A DNA stretch of 64,000 bases, taken from contig NW_019211454.1 in NCBI RefSeq assembly GCF_002443255.2, positions 65,030,179 to 65,094,178 on the forward strand. The letters are read 5' to 3'. This DNA is from Varroa destructor (lineage: Eukaryota > Arthropoda > Arachnida > Mesostigmata > Varroidae). Positions 13,801-28,300 of the stretch are shown here, one piece after another. Position 1 is the stretch's first letter; each line of letters opens with the position of its first letter. The translations under genes and the position numbers were made by a program. The notes beneath the pieces are model-generated. The model saw nothing but the letters and a program-made list of their open reading frames with translations. It had not been told where the DNA came from and did no database searches.

Positions 13801-14633
13801 TGTCCAAGCAGATGTTGACTGCCGCAGTGGTTCGGACTTCGGTCGTCAAGTCTCGCTCGAATATAGCTTACCAGCACATTTTAGAAATTTTCTGCCTGCA
13901 TTTCAAGCAGGACAACTCGGTTCGATAGAATCATATACATCAAGCTAACAATCTTTCGAGCAAAAAAGAAAACAGCAATTTTTTTCATAAAAATTGTAGA
14001 AATACAAAATATAATAAAATGGCTATCAATTTGTATCAACGTTGCGTTTCGGTGTAGTGCCAAACTATTTCTAGGTGACTTATTAAGAAGTGCGTTATTC
14101 TCCTGTATATTTAGAATTGTAGAGTGGTCTTACAGCATATCAACATCACATTTTTCATGGCGGGCATCACTCAGCACTTAACTAATTAAGTATATGCGAA
14201 CGTGTAAGTCATTTTAGTTGCCGTCTGAGCGTATGTTACACATAAAGATAATATACTGGGCTTCTAACCCTACTACGATGAATCAAAATTCGTTGTGCGT
14301 CTCGTCATGCCCAGTCTGCTCCTCTTGCTTACTTATTAACCAAACTAATTATTATACGTCAAGATGCCTGAGCAAAATTAGGAGGCACGCCTTTGCTCTT
14401 TGACGGACCGTTAATAGAGGTCTGATTACATAAACAGCGTTATTTAAGACCAGCTCTTACCTTCCAACTAACGTAATTAAATTCAGTTATGAAATTACGC
14501 GAATTCCCGCACCTTACTAGTCTCACTAGTACATAGTGACGTTGATCCGAACCTTGTCTAATATAAAGAACGAGCGATGTAATCTACAGCTGCTTGACGC
14601 TTACGCATTCTTCATCGTTGTCTTACTCTGTAG
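4891..14633 (+). other. Long non-coding stretch, probable first intron of the SDR gene
   Basis: It begins with the donor GTAAGG at 4,891 and ends with the acceptor TCTTACTCTGTAG before 14,634. Within it I see only short frames with no family resemblance, poly-A/T runs and a short (TA)n near 8,160. One possible small exon at 7,791-7,877 is listed separately. Confidence 0.45.
7791..7877 (+). CDS. Possible alternative first coding exon
   Basis: An ATG opens a 29-codon stretch (start MDANGCCGARRRWW) that ends at a consensus donor GTAAGT in phase 0. The stretch is more GC-rich than its surroundings. Phase 0 matches the acceptor at 14,634, so it could act as an alternative first exon for the downstream SDR. 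It is short, there is no conservation evidence, and a chance ATG plus donor cannot be ruled out. Confidence 0.2.
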
Positions 14634-14639
14634 GCGAAC

Positions 14640-17600
14640 ATGTACCGCCAAGTTATCGTCTACCTGTGTATGGCTCCAGCGCTCTGTTCGCTGTTGATGG
14701 TCCCTGTGGTGCAGTACGTTCTTCTCTATACGTCAGCGATTACTGGACTATGCGTGTTATGGCTTTCCATTGGTTGGTTCATTGCATACTACAGAATGCC
14801 CTCAGTTAAGCTCAGTAGCAAAGGAAAGGCGGTCCTCATCACAGGTACGTCATATCATTATTACTGTTATTATAATTTAGTAATAGCTAATACAAGCTCG
14901 AACTGTGAACGCAATGCACTGGAAGTAACCGCGGTGTTCCTCGCCTCGGTTCACATTCTATCAACTTCAGTAATATTTTATTGCAGAACATTTGCGCTGT
15001 ATGAAACATTTATCGATACCTATTTATAACCAGACATATTTCTACCTAATTAATTTGGCAACAACGCATACCAGTGCGTCTAGCAATATTGTTGTTTTTG
15101 TCGACATAGGGTAAAGGGTCAGGGGGAGTAAGGTCGCTGTTATATCCGATCGCGGGTACTGCTGTTCAACACTGTAGTTTACAGCTGTAATTTCACAGAT
15201 CCATCGCGCAACGTTCAGGTCGTAACTTACTCGGGTGTTTTTTCCTTTTGCAATCATTTAAAGATGATATTTGCGGAAGACAAACCGATGTTGGCGAAAA
15301 GTTCGCGCTGTCGTTCCTTAATAGTGGGTGGTATGTGATTGCAGCGAAAGGGCAGAGACGGTAGGAAGCCAATATGAATCCGAAACATCTTGTTATAGCT
15401 AGCAATCGCAGGAGGTCACCGCTTTTCTCCATAGTGGCTGAAAAGATTTTGTTCAGACATTCATCGCGTTTTCGACGTGAACGATGACGATTCGGCGATA
15501 TTTTTCTTTTTTTCGAAATTTTCGAAATTATCTGAGAAGCATAGGTGTTCTGCTAATTTTCAAATAAGCAGTCCCGTTTCCTGTGTACCGATGTACATCG
15601 AGGAACTAAAGCTACATTTATTATAGGCTTATGGAAAATATCTAAAACCGCATGAAAGTAATCGACTCTGAACAGCTGTCTGTCCTGTTACTATTTCTGT
15701 ATTATCCTTGGCCATTGATTCGCTGTCCTTTGTTGCAGTTAGCACTTGATAAGCTAGAACGCAAAAAGCCAAAATGTTGTCATAATCGACATTGGCCTAT
15801 GATTGTCAGCTGTGCATCATCAGGCAGCTATGCATTGAGGACATTGCACTAATGTAGAGAACTTTCAATTGAGCGATGAGCCGTCTGCATTTTGATGCGT
15901 GTCACTTCCTTTAAGATCTTTGAAATACTGCTGAAATTTTCGGCGAAGAAGTACCGTGCAGATTTTCTCCCAGTTGATAACCAGATAGTTAAATTAGATA
16001 ATACGCTGGCAACACTTATGTTCTATATGATATATAGCCGGCGGAATATCCATTTACGCTATCGGCTTCAATTTATGCTGTATGTCGTAGTATATAGTAG
16101 TCCATCAACAAACAAAGGAAAAAGTTCGAACGTCAATTGCCGAACACTATTCAACTAGCTGTTGTATTATCGTAACACACTACTAAACACATACTTTACC
16201 CGAAACTTAACTGGTTCATTCATTGTGATGGTGGAAGGGCGACGTTTGCGGAAACCAAGTACGGGTACACACATATATGCATAGCAAAGTATTTTGTTTG
16301 TATACAGATGGGAAGATGCAAAATGTATGACATAGGGATTGTTCTATACAGTTTAATTAGCAGTATAGCTAACACAAAGTGATAACGTTTCTGCTGAAGA
16401 TGGTGACGGCAATGGCGGCTTGATGGCATTGGAATAACAGTGCAAACTGAAATGTGATAGCGGGACAAGAAAAATGAGACAAACCCAGTGTGTACAAAGG
16501 ATAAGTGTTCGGATCGTCCTGCCAATGAGATGGAAGGGGACGGATCTGCTAGGCAAAAACGAGACAATTTATCCTGATCGCGTGATGGATCAACGAAGAA
16601 TAGCCACAAAAGTGGAGCATCGGCCGCGTCCACAACCAACTTTGCGAATTCTGACTCACCACCGTCCTGGAAGGAGGAGTTGAAATTGTTCGCCCGCCGA
16701 TGGATTTTCCCATTACCGATAGCCAGTGTCTTCGAGATAAAACTAGCCCCGAATTCGATGCTTTCGTTCTCTATCCAGCATAATTAAGTTGTGAAATGAA
16801 TAAACGCAGTGGTGTAAGATACACATAAAGAAAATATTTTTGTTTTTCAAAACGAAGCGCCAAAGTGAAGGAAACGGGACTGTCTGGTTGAATATAGAAA
16901 GAAAAAATCTTCTGCTAAGACAGTGGATTATTCGCATAGGGTTTTTGTTTTGGATCGGTGACGGAGAGCCTTTGGTTTAATTGTCTCATGTTCATGCGCA
17001 TGCAGATTTATTTTCCTACGTCGGTTTAGCAAAAGCTCTGACTAATAAAAGTAGGTTACGTAAAGATGTCCAGCTAGATAAATTCACGGTAAAATTCGAA
17101 CCCCAAAAGAAATGTTCGTTCTCTTCGGATCTTTCTAGTCAAGCCGCTTAGTCAATCTACTCAAAAGTATGCCTTACTAGAGACAAGGCAAATGGAAAGA
17201 CAGATGCATAGACAGCATTGGAAAATCGAGTGACGTGAACGAACGTAGGCCTGAGAATGAATGCGACGAGGGTTTTTGAATCGGAAGAGTCTTAAAATCT
17301 GGATATGGACGTCCTGCCTTTCACTGAAAGGCTGATCCGCAGAATCAGAAAGCGATGGGACAAACTATTTACAGCGTCGGTAAATGGGTTCGGGATCAGT
17401 TGGCGCATTTTGAGAATCCAGTCGCAGTTCACAAAGGACGGAAAATAATATCTGTACAGCAATAAGTTATAATCGCGAAATTTCTGAGATCCCTAAGAAA
17501 ATAGAAAGGTCGACTACAGAATGATCATGCCTTTGAGCGGAATAATTTCTGTATTGGGATGGGCTTCTAAACATTTGCTCACAAAAAAACTCAGATTGTG

Positions 17601-20600
17601 CGGGTTTCAAGCTGATACTACCCACAGAGTTAACATTTAATCGAATTTTTCATGTTAATTGAAATTTAAAAAAAGTTAGTGTAAAGCATTTATATAAGAA
17701 CAATATATACATTTTTAAAAGCACACATTAAAGTTAACTTTCGAGATACGACATAAGCGATATCTCGAAACAGCCCGAACGATAGGAAAATCAGTAACTG
17801 ATTGATTCGCTCAGGGTCGGGAAAAAGAAGTCGAGAATAAACGATAGCTTTAATTTGGGCGCTTTATAAGCCTTTCATACGTAATGGCTTTTCCGTTTGT
17901 CGTCTGGAAAATAGCGCCAGAACTAGAAGCAAAACCTATAAGAATTAGTCAATACGATCAAGCATTTGAGAAAATCAGAGTAGTTCCGACAAACGCTGCT
18001 TCAAGGACAAATGAAGCAGGTCTGAGCAGTGGCCTTTCAGCTTGGTATTTCTTTGTTCACTTTTTAGGATGCTAATGGTAATAAAATCAGTATCAATGCC
18101 GAGCATAAAGTGATCCAATAACAACAGTCGTTATGAATTTCGCTTTCGGAAGGACACAGCCGTAATCTTACAGCCATTGATCCGATCGGATCAAAAAGCG
18201 CAGCAGTTAAGCTGTCTGAACGTCTGTCAAGAACGATTGGAAACAACCTCTGCTTATGTCATCAAAAGAACAATTATAAAGAAATATATAGCAAACACAA
18301 ACATCTCTGTTCAACAAAACGTACCACGCAATATCTACTGCACGTGCCGAAAGTCTCAACACAGAGTTGTCATTATTTAGTAAATAAATTTCTTAATATT
18401 AGACCGCCAGATACCAGCTGTATGTCTACTTTTACGGCGTTCTGTATCGCATGACGTATGCCAGAAATTCTGCCCCTATCAGTAGCAGTATTAGAATTTT
18501 CGTTCCGACTGCGCACGTTTTATAACAAAAAAACTATGATTTACAAATTACCGGCTCAGTTAATCACTGTTAATTTGATGAAGTTAAACCACAAAAATAG
18601 GTCACGTAAGATCCTTAAAGTATCATTCTAGCTTGCGAGAATTACCTCGAATTTAAAAATGTTAAGATGAATGGTTATTTTATGGTTATGGAAACTTACA
18701 AGTTTACCGAAAAAAGCGTTTAGTTATAAGTTTTTGCTTTTCTGCGTTTACGAAAATGTATCTGATTCTCATTGCAGGTCGCAATGGAATAATGCCCAAA
18801 GGTACACCGATGGTAGCATTGTTGTGTTGGGGTAACATAATAACGTGTAGTAAAGTTATTCGGTATATAGTTATTTCTTCTATTTAATTAGATACTGAGT
18901 CACATCTAGGCACGAACGTCAAATCTTAATACGACGCCGGACAGGACCGTATGTATAGTGATTGAAAACGTTATTACGTTATTCGGGTGCAAAGACGGTT
19001 GAACGCATTAAATTTTCTGGCTAATCAGTGTTTCATCTGTATATTTAGTTTCTAATTAATCTTTGTAGTTAACTATAACGTTTTTGAACGTAGTTGTTCT
19101 GTGTGAACCAATGTCCGATCATTGCAAACTTAAGAAACTGTCGATGGTCAAAAATAGCCAGGTTCTGTATCTCACATTGCCTATAATCCACTACATTGTT
19201 ATCTTACAGTATTACGGCTCGTACTCGTTGCAGCTGTATGGAACAGCAAAAGCTCTCAGACAGCTGTACTTGAGACGGGCAAATTTCTTTGAAACAGATT
19301 TGTGCCAGCGCTTCCCTTTCATAGCACGTCTAGACAACCACAACCTTATTTCATAAGTCTCACATAGCAGTAAGAAGCTCCATCTTCATTAAATAAAAAA
19401 AGTAGAAACCCTATGGCAAACGCGCCGCACTATCTTCTGGACCAAAAGCTCCCACTTTGTCCTCTTTTAAAAATACGAAAAAAAAGTCTTAAACATAGAG
19501 ACACAATTTTTGTAACTTCCTTTTCTACGAAATAGTACAAGTTCTTCCAGGCGTGACCTGTGTCTGTTCGAGAAATAGAAACGCATCTTCTGATAGTACA
19601 TTCTATAATAAAATATAATATCAAAATAGCTTCACTGTCCATTAAATGATGCATCTTCTGGTTAAGTTATATTCCCCATTCTGTTATATTATCCAACCAT
19701 TAGCATCCAGTCGACAGTTACAAACTGCGTAAGACCCAATTATTATCTGGAACTAAATGACCATGTGACATGTGCCTCATGGTGCCGTCACCTAGCTTTT
19801 ACCATCTAACCTACGCTGGTTTTGCTCGGAACAACCTGTAAGACTGATCTAGCTTGACGTTGAACGTAGCATCAGGGTGTTGAAGGTTTTTACAATCTCT
19901 CACATGTATGTTTCAGCGTTTTCTTTATTACTTCATTTTTATACGACGTCTCCTCATAGCGAAGAGATATCCATCTAGTCCTTTATGCAAGCTCGATGAT
20001 CGCTTCATCAAGGATATTACTAATGAACAAACTCGTCCAAAGAAATAGACTGAACTAGGTTGAGCACGAGCTCAAACCATTTGTAGGTCGCATTGTCGTT
20101 CAACCTAATACCATTTATTGCTCCAACAGATCAGAAAACTCGATAAAATTCAACATGAAATTGAAAATAACAGACAACAAGACCGTGAGAATTTACAGCT
20201 CTATCCGGGAAATTTGTTGTTCTGCGACCGCTAGTACTTTGTTAGAAGCTTCTTCATTGTACAAGTAATGATCCATGTCATGCTATATATATTCAGTTCA
20301 TGGTGTAATCATCTATGAAGCCACTGAAGAAGAACAGCATGGTAGATTTAAACTGTACGGCATTCGTTTTCCTCTTCTTAGTCGTAGTCTTATTTTTTCG
20401 TAAACGTATTTTAAAACGCACAGTTTTTTTCAATGGCGTTTTGTCGAGGTATCTCGTGCTCGTAATTATACATAAAATATGGTCACGCCCAAGTTTATCA
20501 AAACGTGCTTCCAATAAAAATATTTCTCTAAGATATGATACTTTGCGATTACTCTCTGGCTTCACTTTTCACGGTAAACATTTACTCTGTATTTTATTTC

Positions 20601-20604
20601 TCTC

Positions 20605-20640
<36 letters not shown>

Positions 20641-23600
20641 ACTCACGAATTACAATGTGTCTTTTGTACGTACGTATTATAAACGATAACTTTTCGAACA
20701 ATTTGGCCATCCCTTATCCCCCTTAAAAATGTACATGTTTTAAGGGTATTTGGTTTATATGGAATATATACGACAATTTGTTTATGCATTCGGTCCAGTA
20801 ATTTTATTGCACGCTAACGTCAGTAGTATAACGCTTCTGGAAAACGTGAAGTTTGCATTATACGTGGACTCGAATGGGGTAGCGCAACAAAATCATTTAG
20901 ACGACAAAAGTAGTTAAGAACTTAAATTCTTTTGATACGAATTTTTCCTTCCATGTTGTCGTTGTTATCATTTCCAATACGAATGGAAACCAATTCGGTC
21001 AACTCAATGTTTCTGCTTGGCCCCGAACGATGGAAACACTTGTAGTTAGTTTTTTAAGTTTAGACACCAGTTGATTGAGTGGTGTTCTGGGTATTAATAC
21101 CAGATAGCTTCCTCCCTCGATATATTTTTTCACCTAAATACTTCCCTAAAGGAAAAGTTTTGCCTATAAAAACCAGTTACTTACTGTCTGACAAACACGG
21201 ACGCGGTCAGTCAGGTTGTCGGGTTTATCTTTCAGTTTGCTTTTTAGTCTAATCTGACGTAGACATCTGGCTGGACTCAACACCAGGTGCTGCAGGTTTC
21301 TGGATCAGTCACGATGCCACCAGTCATCCTAAATAAACCTTAGCCCATATGTCCACTCTGATCGGAAATATTGCCTTCAAAGACAATCACTGTCGAGTCG
21401 TGCCACCTACTATCGGTTACGTCCAACGAAAGCATTAGCGTTTGTATAGGGCAAAACCTGTAAAAGCTAGCTGTAACCAAACGTCAGTTAATACTAGACA
21501 GGTCTTGTTTAGATCGACTGCCTAAGAAGTTCTTTTTTTTAGGCTGTGATTCGGGTTTCGGTTACAAGCTGGCCCTGAAGTTGGATTGCGAGGGTTATCA
21601 AGTATTCGCAGGCTGCCTGTTTCCTGATGGCGAGGGGGCTCGCCAGTTACGGAATTCTGCATCAAATCGACTACATATAATCGGCTTAGATGTTACTAAG
21701 GTGGGTTGCAAGCCCATTATTATTGCTATCATACCTTTAGAATAAGACAATTGTAGTATATGAAAGTGCATCGTTGGATCGTATTTGAGTCATGTGTAGG
21801 GAGGAACCGCCCATAATATGTTATTTTCTGCTGCGGCCATCGACCACCGGATTCGTCATTACTCCAACAAAACTCAAATTATACTAACTATACAGGTAAT
21901 TAGCACCTGCTTTAATAACTAACAAAGCTCGTTAGTACAATACGCTGGTTCAATAATAATACAGAGACTTGACCGTGTATAATATAATTTAAGGACGAGG
22001 ATTTCACATCGGCACGAAGTTTCGTCCAGCAACACCTAAATGGAAATGGTAAGATTAACCTTATCCTTTGTTAAAGTATTATGTTGCCTAAATAGTGTAC
22101 ATATTATAAGACATGATTCTTGCGTGAGAACGTCCATGTCGGATACCTGTGTTATTTTACAGTCTTTCCCATAACGAATGCAACCTACATGTTGAGGGCC
22201 ATATAATTAATAGATATTGACTTATTATATTCTTCCGCCTTGGAAAAAGGATCCAGGAAAAAGGCTGAACCAATCAAAGTGAAACCCGAAGTCGAAGTAA
22301 AATTTTGTACTCGAACGAAAATGGCCTCGTAAAGCAAGCAAAGGCCTTATAACACTTGAATTTCAGTGAGCAAAAATCTAGAAAAAAAACTACAAACCAT
22401 TCATCAATTATAGGATTCCGAGAGATCTCCCGAAAGTTAACAAACTTGGGAAATTGCTTTGTTGACCCCTAGCAACGAGTTACACGATAAAAGGTAACAA
22501 GTCAATGCAATTGTGGTGACAATCGTTTTCTAACCTTACAAATTACGCCGCCTGTTTTCAAACATACTGTTCCCACTGACTTCTCTTGGAGCCCACCGAA
22601 CCTTGGCTCTTTCGATGATCAGTTCGTCCATCAAATAAAATTCAAGTCATTTCAAGTTTCAACCTGTCACTTCGAAGTTCTTTCTATAGTAATAGAAAGA
22701 ACATTACGAATATTCATCCCAGAACCACTTCGACAAATCAACCTTCAATACCAAAAGATTTTCCAAGGACACACGTCCTGACGACATATCGATCCATTGC
22801 ATCTTCTTAATACGGTGCTATAAAGCAATGCTATTTTTGAGACACATTAGAATCCAGTGTATTATCCATTCGTGTATTATAATAACCGATTAACTAGCAT
22901 CAAATTATAGTTTCCCCTTAATACGACTGGATGGCACAATCGTATCGAAATAATATGTTAGCTCATAACGGTAAAGTATACAGTTCTTGATTATGACCAT
23001 CTGTGTTATGTGTACTCATTGGTAATTTTGTCAATCAATGAAATGATCCGTTCCTGCTATCCAATTCCGTCCCGCGCTCCACTCTAAGTGCTCTGGGCGG
23101 TCGTAGCAAATGCCGGGATCTTTGAGTTTAAGGAGTTTGAATGGTTCACTTCCGATGAAATTTCTCGGACTCTTGACGTCAACGTATTGGGGGTTTGCCG
23201 GACAGCTCTTACATTTTTGCCGCTGCTACGCGACGCTAGAGGACGCCTCGTGATCGTCTCCAGCTACGCCGGTAGGTCATCTTTTGACCTAAATATAATA
23301 CTAGGAATTTTATCGATAATTATCATACTACTAGGTTGGTTCTATCTCATAGCCCGAATCAGTATGGGTAGTTCCAAGGGTTCCGCTAACCAGAAGGTTC
23401 CGCTCCACGTCAAGTGTCACTTTTTCGTTCTAAATGAATACAGCATGGAAGTGACTCCTAGCATCCGGCCAAATTGTTTGCTCGCCCATAAAGTATAATA
23501 AAAATATATGACAAATGCCATTTTCTGAAGTAGCTCTTCATCTTCACAATGTTTCTTCTGGGCTGTATTCGATAGGTCGATTGACTCCTAGTTGGCATTC

Positions 23601-24748
23601 AGTGTATTCGATGTCGAAACACGCACTTATTGCTCTCGCTGATGGCCTGCGGAAGGAGCTGTACAAATTTGATGTCGGTGTTGTGACTATTGAACCTTTC
23701 TACTTTCGGTAAGCCTTTCGCTACGTGTTGAAAAATCTACCTCAAGGCCTTTAGTAGAATAGACTCCTACTTACCATTAGACCTAATTATAACCTCTGCA
23801 GCCTTTTCAGTCGTAAATGTTGATCTATTAGATATTCCTAACGCCAAACTGTTCTATTTTACGACGTCCCTATAGGACTGCAATTCTTCCACTGTCAGAT
23901 GTTATCTGTGAACGTTTCCAACGACAACAAGGTTCTGAAATGAAGGCGCTTTATTCAGACGAATACGTCCGGACGGAAGCGTATTCACAGATTGCCTTCA
24001 TGGACCTGCGTGCGAGAGATAACGCGTATGAAGTAGTGGATACAATGGTATGTACTGGATCACAAACGACTCGAGGCGTATAGAAAGCTAGAATAAAAAT
24101 GAATATTCATCTTTTCTATGTGACAAGGGAACTACTGAGGTTGTGTGTGACCGTACAACTAAGTTTCATTTACAGGACTTAATCATTATAATGCAAGGGT
24201 ATATAGCTTCTTAAGACCTCAAAAAAGAGCCACATCGTATAAACACGTGTTAGAGTTGATCTCCAGATGTACTGGTCGTTATTACAAGGGGCTGCTAAGA
24301 ACACAGTGCGTCTAGAGTAGTTCTAGTGAGTTGTCGATATATAGTACAGTTACTAGGCAATTTAACGACATTCAATCACCTTTAGGCCATTTATGCACAG
24401 GCAGACTGGCACCGAATCCTTCCTACCTAAATAGACCAGTCTTAACAACTTACCCTAACCTATTCCATGTGATGTCAATGCTCTGTGGGACATGCTCGGC
24501 AGGCGACTGCGATCTCAGTCCAGTATCCACAGAGTAATTATCGAGTGGATGGATTCTGCAATTGGGCCCTTTGTCAGCTTTTCTTGCATGTCCCGCCAAT
24601 TCTGGTCGATTGGGCTGATTATCTTGCACACGCGAGATGGTCTCGCGGAATCAACGACAAACTCATTCGGAGACAGTCTGCTTATGAACGTCTCTTTGGA
24701 AGATTCCCCATCCCGGACGACTCGACTTTAGAAAAAAATACTCATTAG
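14640..24748 (+). CDS. Membrane-anchored short-chain dehydrogenase (RDH/HSD17B2/BDH1-like)
   Basis: Seven coding exons join in phase: 14640-14844, 21543-21700, 21994-22048, 23089-23271, 23576-23708, 23876-24047 and 24503-24748, giving 383 residues from this ATG. Residues 5-50 form two hydrophobic membrane segments. The NAD(P)-binding loop TGCDSGFG is at 68-75. The motif usually read NNAG is here ANAG (146-149). The catalytic set is complete: Asn171, Ser198, Tyr211 and Lys215 (YSMSK). The start of the Rossmann domain (KAVLITGCDSGFG) and the C-terminal region, with its VVDTM...QYPQSNYRV segment, match the SDR group of retinol dehydrogenases, 17-beta-HSD type 2, DHRS9 and D-beta-hydroxybutyrate dehydrogenase; arthropod Shroud-type enzymes belong to the same broad group. 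It likely oxidises or reduces a hydroxy/keto group on a lipid, retinoid or steroid at the ER or mitochondrial membrane; the substrate cannot be told. An acceptor just before the ATG (14,632-14,633) shows that a further 5' exon exists. The last acceptor (24,502) has a poor pyrimidine tract, but the join gives the expected protein. Confidence 0.92.
14845..21542 (+). other. Intron of the SDR gene (6.7 kb)
   Basis: Donor ACAG|GTACGT and acceptor TTTTTTTTAG|GCTGTG split the glycine codon of the TGCDSGFG loop. The interior holds only unconvincing short frames, a CT-rich tract at about 20,599-20,645 and no recognised gene. Confidence 0.85.
20599..20645 (+). repeat. (CT)n microsatellite
   Basis: A pyrimidine tract of mostly CT units with a few CTAT interruptions, inside the large SDR intron. 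Confidence 0.95.
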
Positions 24749-25201
24749 CTGAGATTCAACAATGTATCATTGCTGACACATCAGCAATAATATGTTGTTA
24801 ATCAGCAGAAGTTGAAAATGAACAAATTTTTGTAATAGAAGGAACTTGGAGAGCGAGGCATTACAAATACTTTAGTTTGAAAAACTGAAATTTTGAGTTT
24901 TTTGCACGTATGAACCGTTTGGTGTCTTTCCTATCATTCTATATGTGTATGCATTTTTCAGAAGGTTATAGGTGCTGAGTGCTTCAATTTAGGGTAAACG
25001 TAAAAAATCATGACAAAGCGTACCTGTTTAAAAGCGGTTGGACACATTAAATTTGCCAAATATAATGATGCTAAATGAGAGCCATTTTTCTTGAGAACGT
25101 ATATGATATTTACACGATATTTTGATCGACGATTTCAAGTTTCAACGAAGACGAGGATTTCCTAACGGTGAGAGTAGTCCACGTCCATCCCAGAGACAGC
25201 C

Positions 25202-25204
<3 letters not shown>

Positions 25205-25237
<33 letters not shown>
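25205..25237. repeat. (TA)n microsatellite
   Basis: An uninterrupted TA repeat in the probable 3' untranslated region of the SDR gene. Confidence 0.95.
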
Positions 25238-25239
<2 letters not shown>

Positions 25240-25374
25240 GAACCGCCTATTTTAAGACGTGTGAATGTCTTTTATATAGCACTTAGTATATTTATGAGCG
25301 AATTTCTTTTTTATGTATGAATTACGTAGCTCTTGGTAAACGAACTGTGCAGTGCATATTGTAACGGAGAGTTC

Positions 25375-25380
25375 AATAAA
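25375..25380 (+). terminator. Candidate poly(A) signal of the SDR gene
   Basis: AATAAA followed closely by a T/G-rich stretch, 627 bases after the SDR stop codon. It is the best-placed such signal on this strand. Confidence 0.5.
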
Positions 25381-28300
25381 TAATATATTTTTGTATTCTG
25401 GCTGGTTCTTGCAATCACCCATCAGTCAGCTACAATGAAGAGATACATTGCGCATATCTTATTTATTAATTTCCTTATATTCTTCACTATTTATTCTAAA
25501 CTTAACGGAGCACATATAATTGCTACCGTGTGACCTAATAATGTCTCGTCGTTCACAGAGAAGAAGATGTGTTCTTCTTATCATACAGACATACTGTACT
25601 GTGAATGAAAGAAGCTCTTTACCGCTTGCAAAGCGAATATTCCAAAAGTCTTGAGTTCTGATATTGATTTATTTACAACACTGTAATTCTCTCAAGCATA
25701 CGGCGTTACGGGATCAGTGCGACGTCCTTTTCTTCCGATCACCTAAGACACCGAGTCCTGTTCGAATTTTAATGAGCGTTTACAATTAGGCGAACGGAAA
25801 TTGCACGCATCGTGCTATAGAACTAGATATCTTACTAATAACTTCGCGTATTTCGAACTCTCGGTATCAAGTGAATTTGCTATTTGATTGAAAAGGCCAG
25901 TGGTTAAATATTCACAGAACATAATTAGTACTATCGTTCGTGTATGTACTTTTTCTATGGATTTCAAAGGGAACTGTGTCAGATTGTTTCAAATTTGATC
26001 GCTTGCGGCTGAGGAGGAACTAATCAAATGGTGTGTTTGATAAGCCTCCCTTAAATTAAAAGAGTCGTATACAGTCTACATCTATGCTCTTACCCTGTTT
26101 TTACCCCCCATTTTTACCGAAACTGAACTCGCTCCAGCGATTCGATAGGCCGCGTTTTTGCTGAATAACGTTCAGGTCAGGTATATCGTGTCCGGTATCG
26201 CATCCGATATCGCTGATAGGCCACCAGCGTCAGGGAAAAACGGCTTTAAGGTAACTCCCATTGGTTGATTCGTCTTTTCAACCTGCAGTATGAGCAATGA
26301 AGGCAACGAACGTTACGTATACTTGCTAAAATACCAAAAAAAGTTCCTACCATTCCTCTGGTGGTGTAATCGGTGGCAGTCCTCTCCTGAGCCCGCTATT
26401 CTGCAAGCAGACTATTAAGCGACCAGAGACACGCGTACCTAACAAGGGCAATAAAATTTAGCGTGAACTTTAGTTCTCAAGTTAATTGGAATAAGTTGCG
26501 TATATATCACCAATTCATTAGTTACGCTCATGTAATTCTACTCCTGGATTGAGCTGTGCGACAAAAGGTGTCCACGGAAGGCTACGTAATGCACCAACGA
26601 AAATGCTCGTCATACGGCTCGTACCTCATGCGAAACAATACTCAGTGTCTTAAATAAGGTCAGCCCTGCTTTCGTATGATTACCACTATTTAGCTACGTA
26701 TTCTGCGGCTTTGCCATAATTTGTACTGCGCAGTTACTATATCGGCTCAGATGCAAACGATCTTTCTGTTCTACTTGTGTACGCTGTGTTTTCGCTTCAC
26801 ATTGGCCTCATGTGCAAGCTTCGCCATCAACATGAGCTGACCTTCACCATTGCTGACGGCACCGTCTAAACGGAACGCGCCGGACGTTAATCTTGATAAT
26901 AAATTGAAGAGTCGCTTGCTTTTCGTCATCATTTCGGCCTTCATCACCGATTTTTTGGCACCAATAGCGAAATCGGCGACCCCGTTCTTACGGAATAAGC
27001 AAACTGATTAATTTCATTCAAACAGAAGAATTTCTCATTTTATCGACATTACCCGTCCTTGTTTAAGTCCTGCCAGACGTCCCGTCGCCGATATATGGGA
27101 CGTAATACCTACAATTCGCCTCGCGGAATATAGTGTAATGCTTCAGCTAGGAAAAATCAGTGTCTTCACAATGTATGCTGTTAAGAGAGCTGGTTAATTA
27201 TATGAAAACCCTGACTTTTTCTTGTTGCTACACACAACTGCTTCATATCAGCTCTGTGCACTATGTTCATTTTTCCGTTTCCCTTCTTGGCAGAATAACC
27301 ATTGAAGTTCTTCTACTGAGTGCCGACAGGTCTCATGCGTATTATGTAATGTGTGGGGAAAGAAAATGTTATGCTCAGGCGTAGAGAGAGTTTAACGAAT
27401 ACCAAAAATACTTTTTGAAAGAGCGGGTAATTAAAGAACGCGAAGATTATCCGACCGGACTGCACAACATGTGATAAAAACAAAAAATTACATAAAAACA
27501 TCAATTAATGTTGCACTGAGGTAATATCTGCTGCATCCACGTCTGATGCACCCGAGATGCCCTGCTATGAACGGAATCTTGCTAAAAATAGTATTGTTCT
27601 GTGTTGTCGTGGGCTCCGTTTTCTTTATCGTCGTCGTTGTCGTTGTCGTTTTTCTTTTTCTGTTGTACATTCGACTTTCAGCGCAGCTTGCAACATAAAG
27701 ACATTCGCCAACCTGACCAAAACCACATTATAAATAAATTTTTATTTTCAATGCTTTTAAAAGCGGGCTTTGAAGCTTGCATCAATCCCGTTGTCTCCAT
27801 GCGCCCCCGTATAGATGCCTGCCCGCCCAGCACAATCATGCAGCCAGCGCGATTCGGTCGATCGTCGGCAACCCGGCTACTTCGTAGCAACAGATCCCGC
27901 ACGGCCTCAAGGATTGCTTGCCTGCTACTTTCTGGATGCTCGGAGGTCTTCAACGAATGCAACATGTGTGAACTCTGCTGTGCTCCTACCTAACTCTAGC
28001 ACGAGTATCGACTTCTGTCAGAACAAATTACACGAGTGTTGCCGCCGCTCCGGGATGGAGATACGCCGTAAAACATCAAAGTTTTGAGGCTGCCGCTAAC
28101 CCTGCTAAACTTGACCCCCCGTAACTAGCCCCTGCAATACAAAAACTCAGCGCCCGACTATCTGAGCGCCGTGAGCCTCCGGAAACGGCGCCGTGAAGGC
28201 GTTGGCGGGCTATTTCGAAAAGCTGTAAAAAAAAGTTATTCTCCTAGCACGATAACGGGGAATGATATGGTAAAGGAAAAGGCAGCTTCGAATTTCATTT

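Noticed and set aside
16220..16683. Overlapping open frames on both strands
   Set aside because: They sit inside the 6.7-kb SDR intron, resemble no known protein, and lack splice sites of matching phase.
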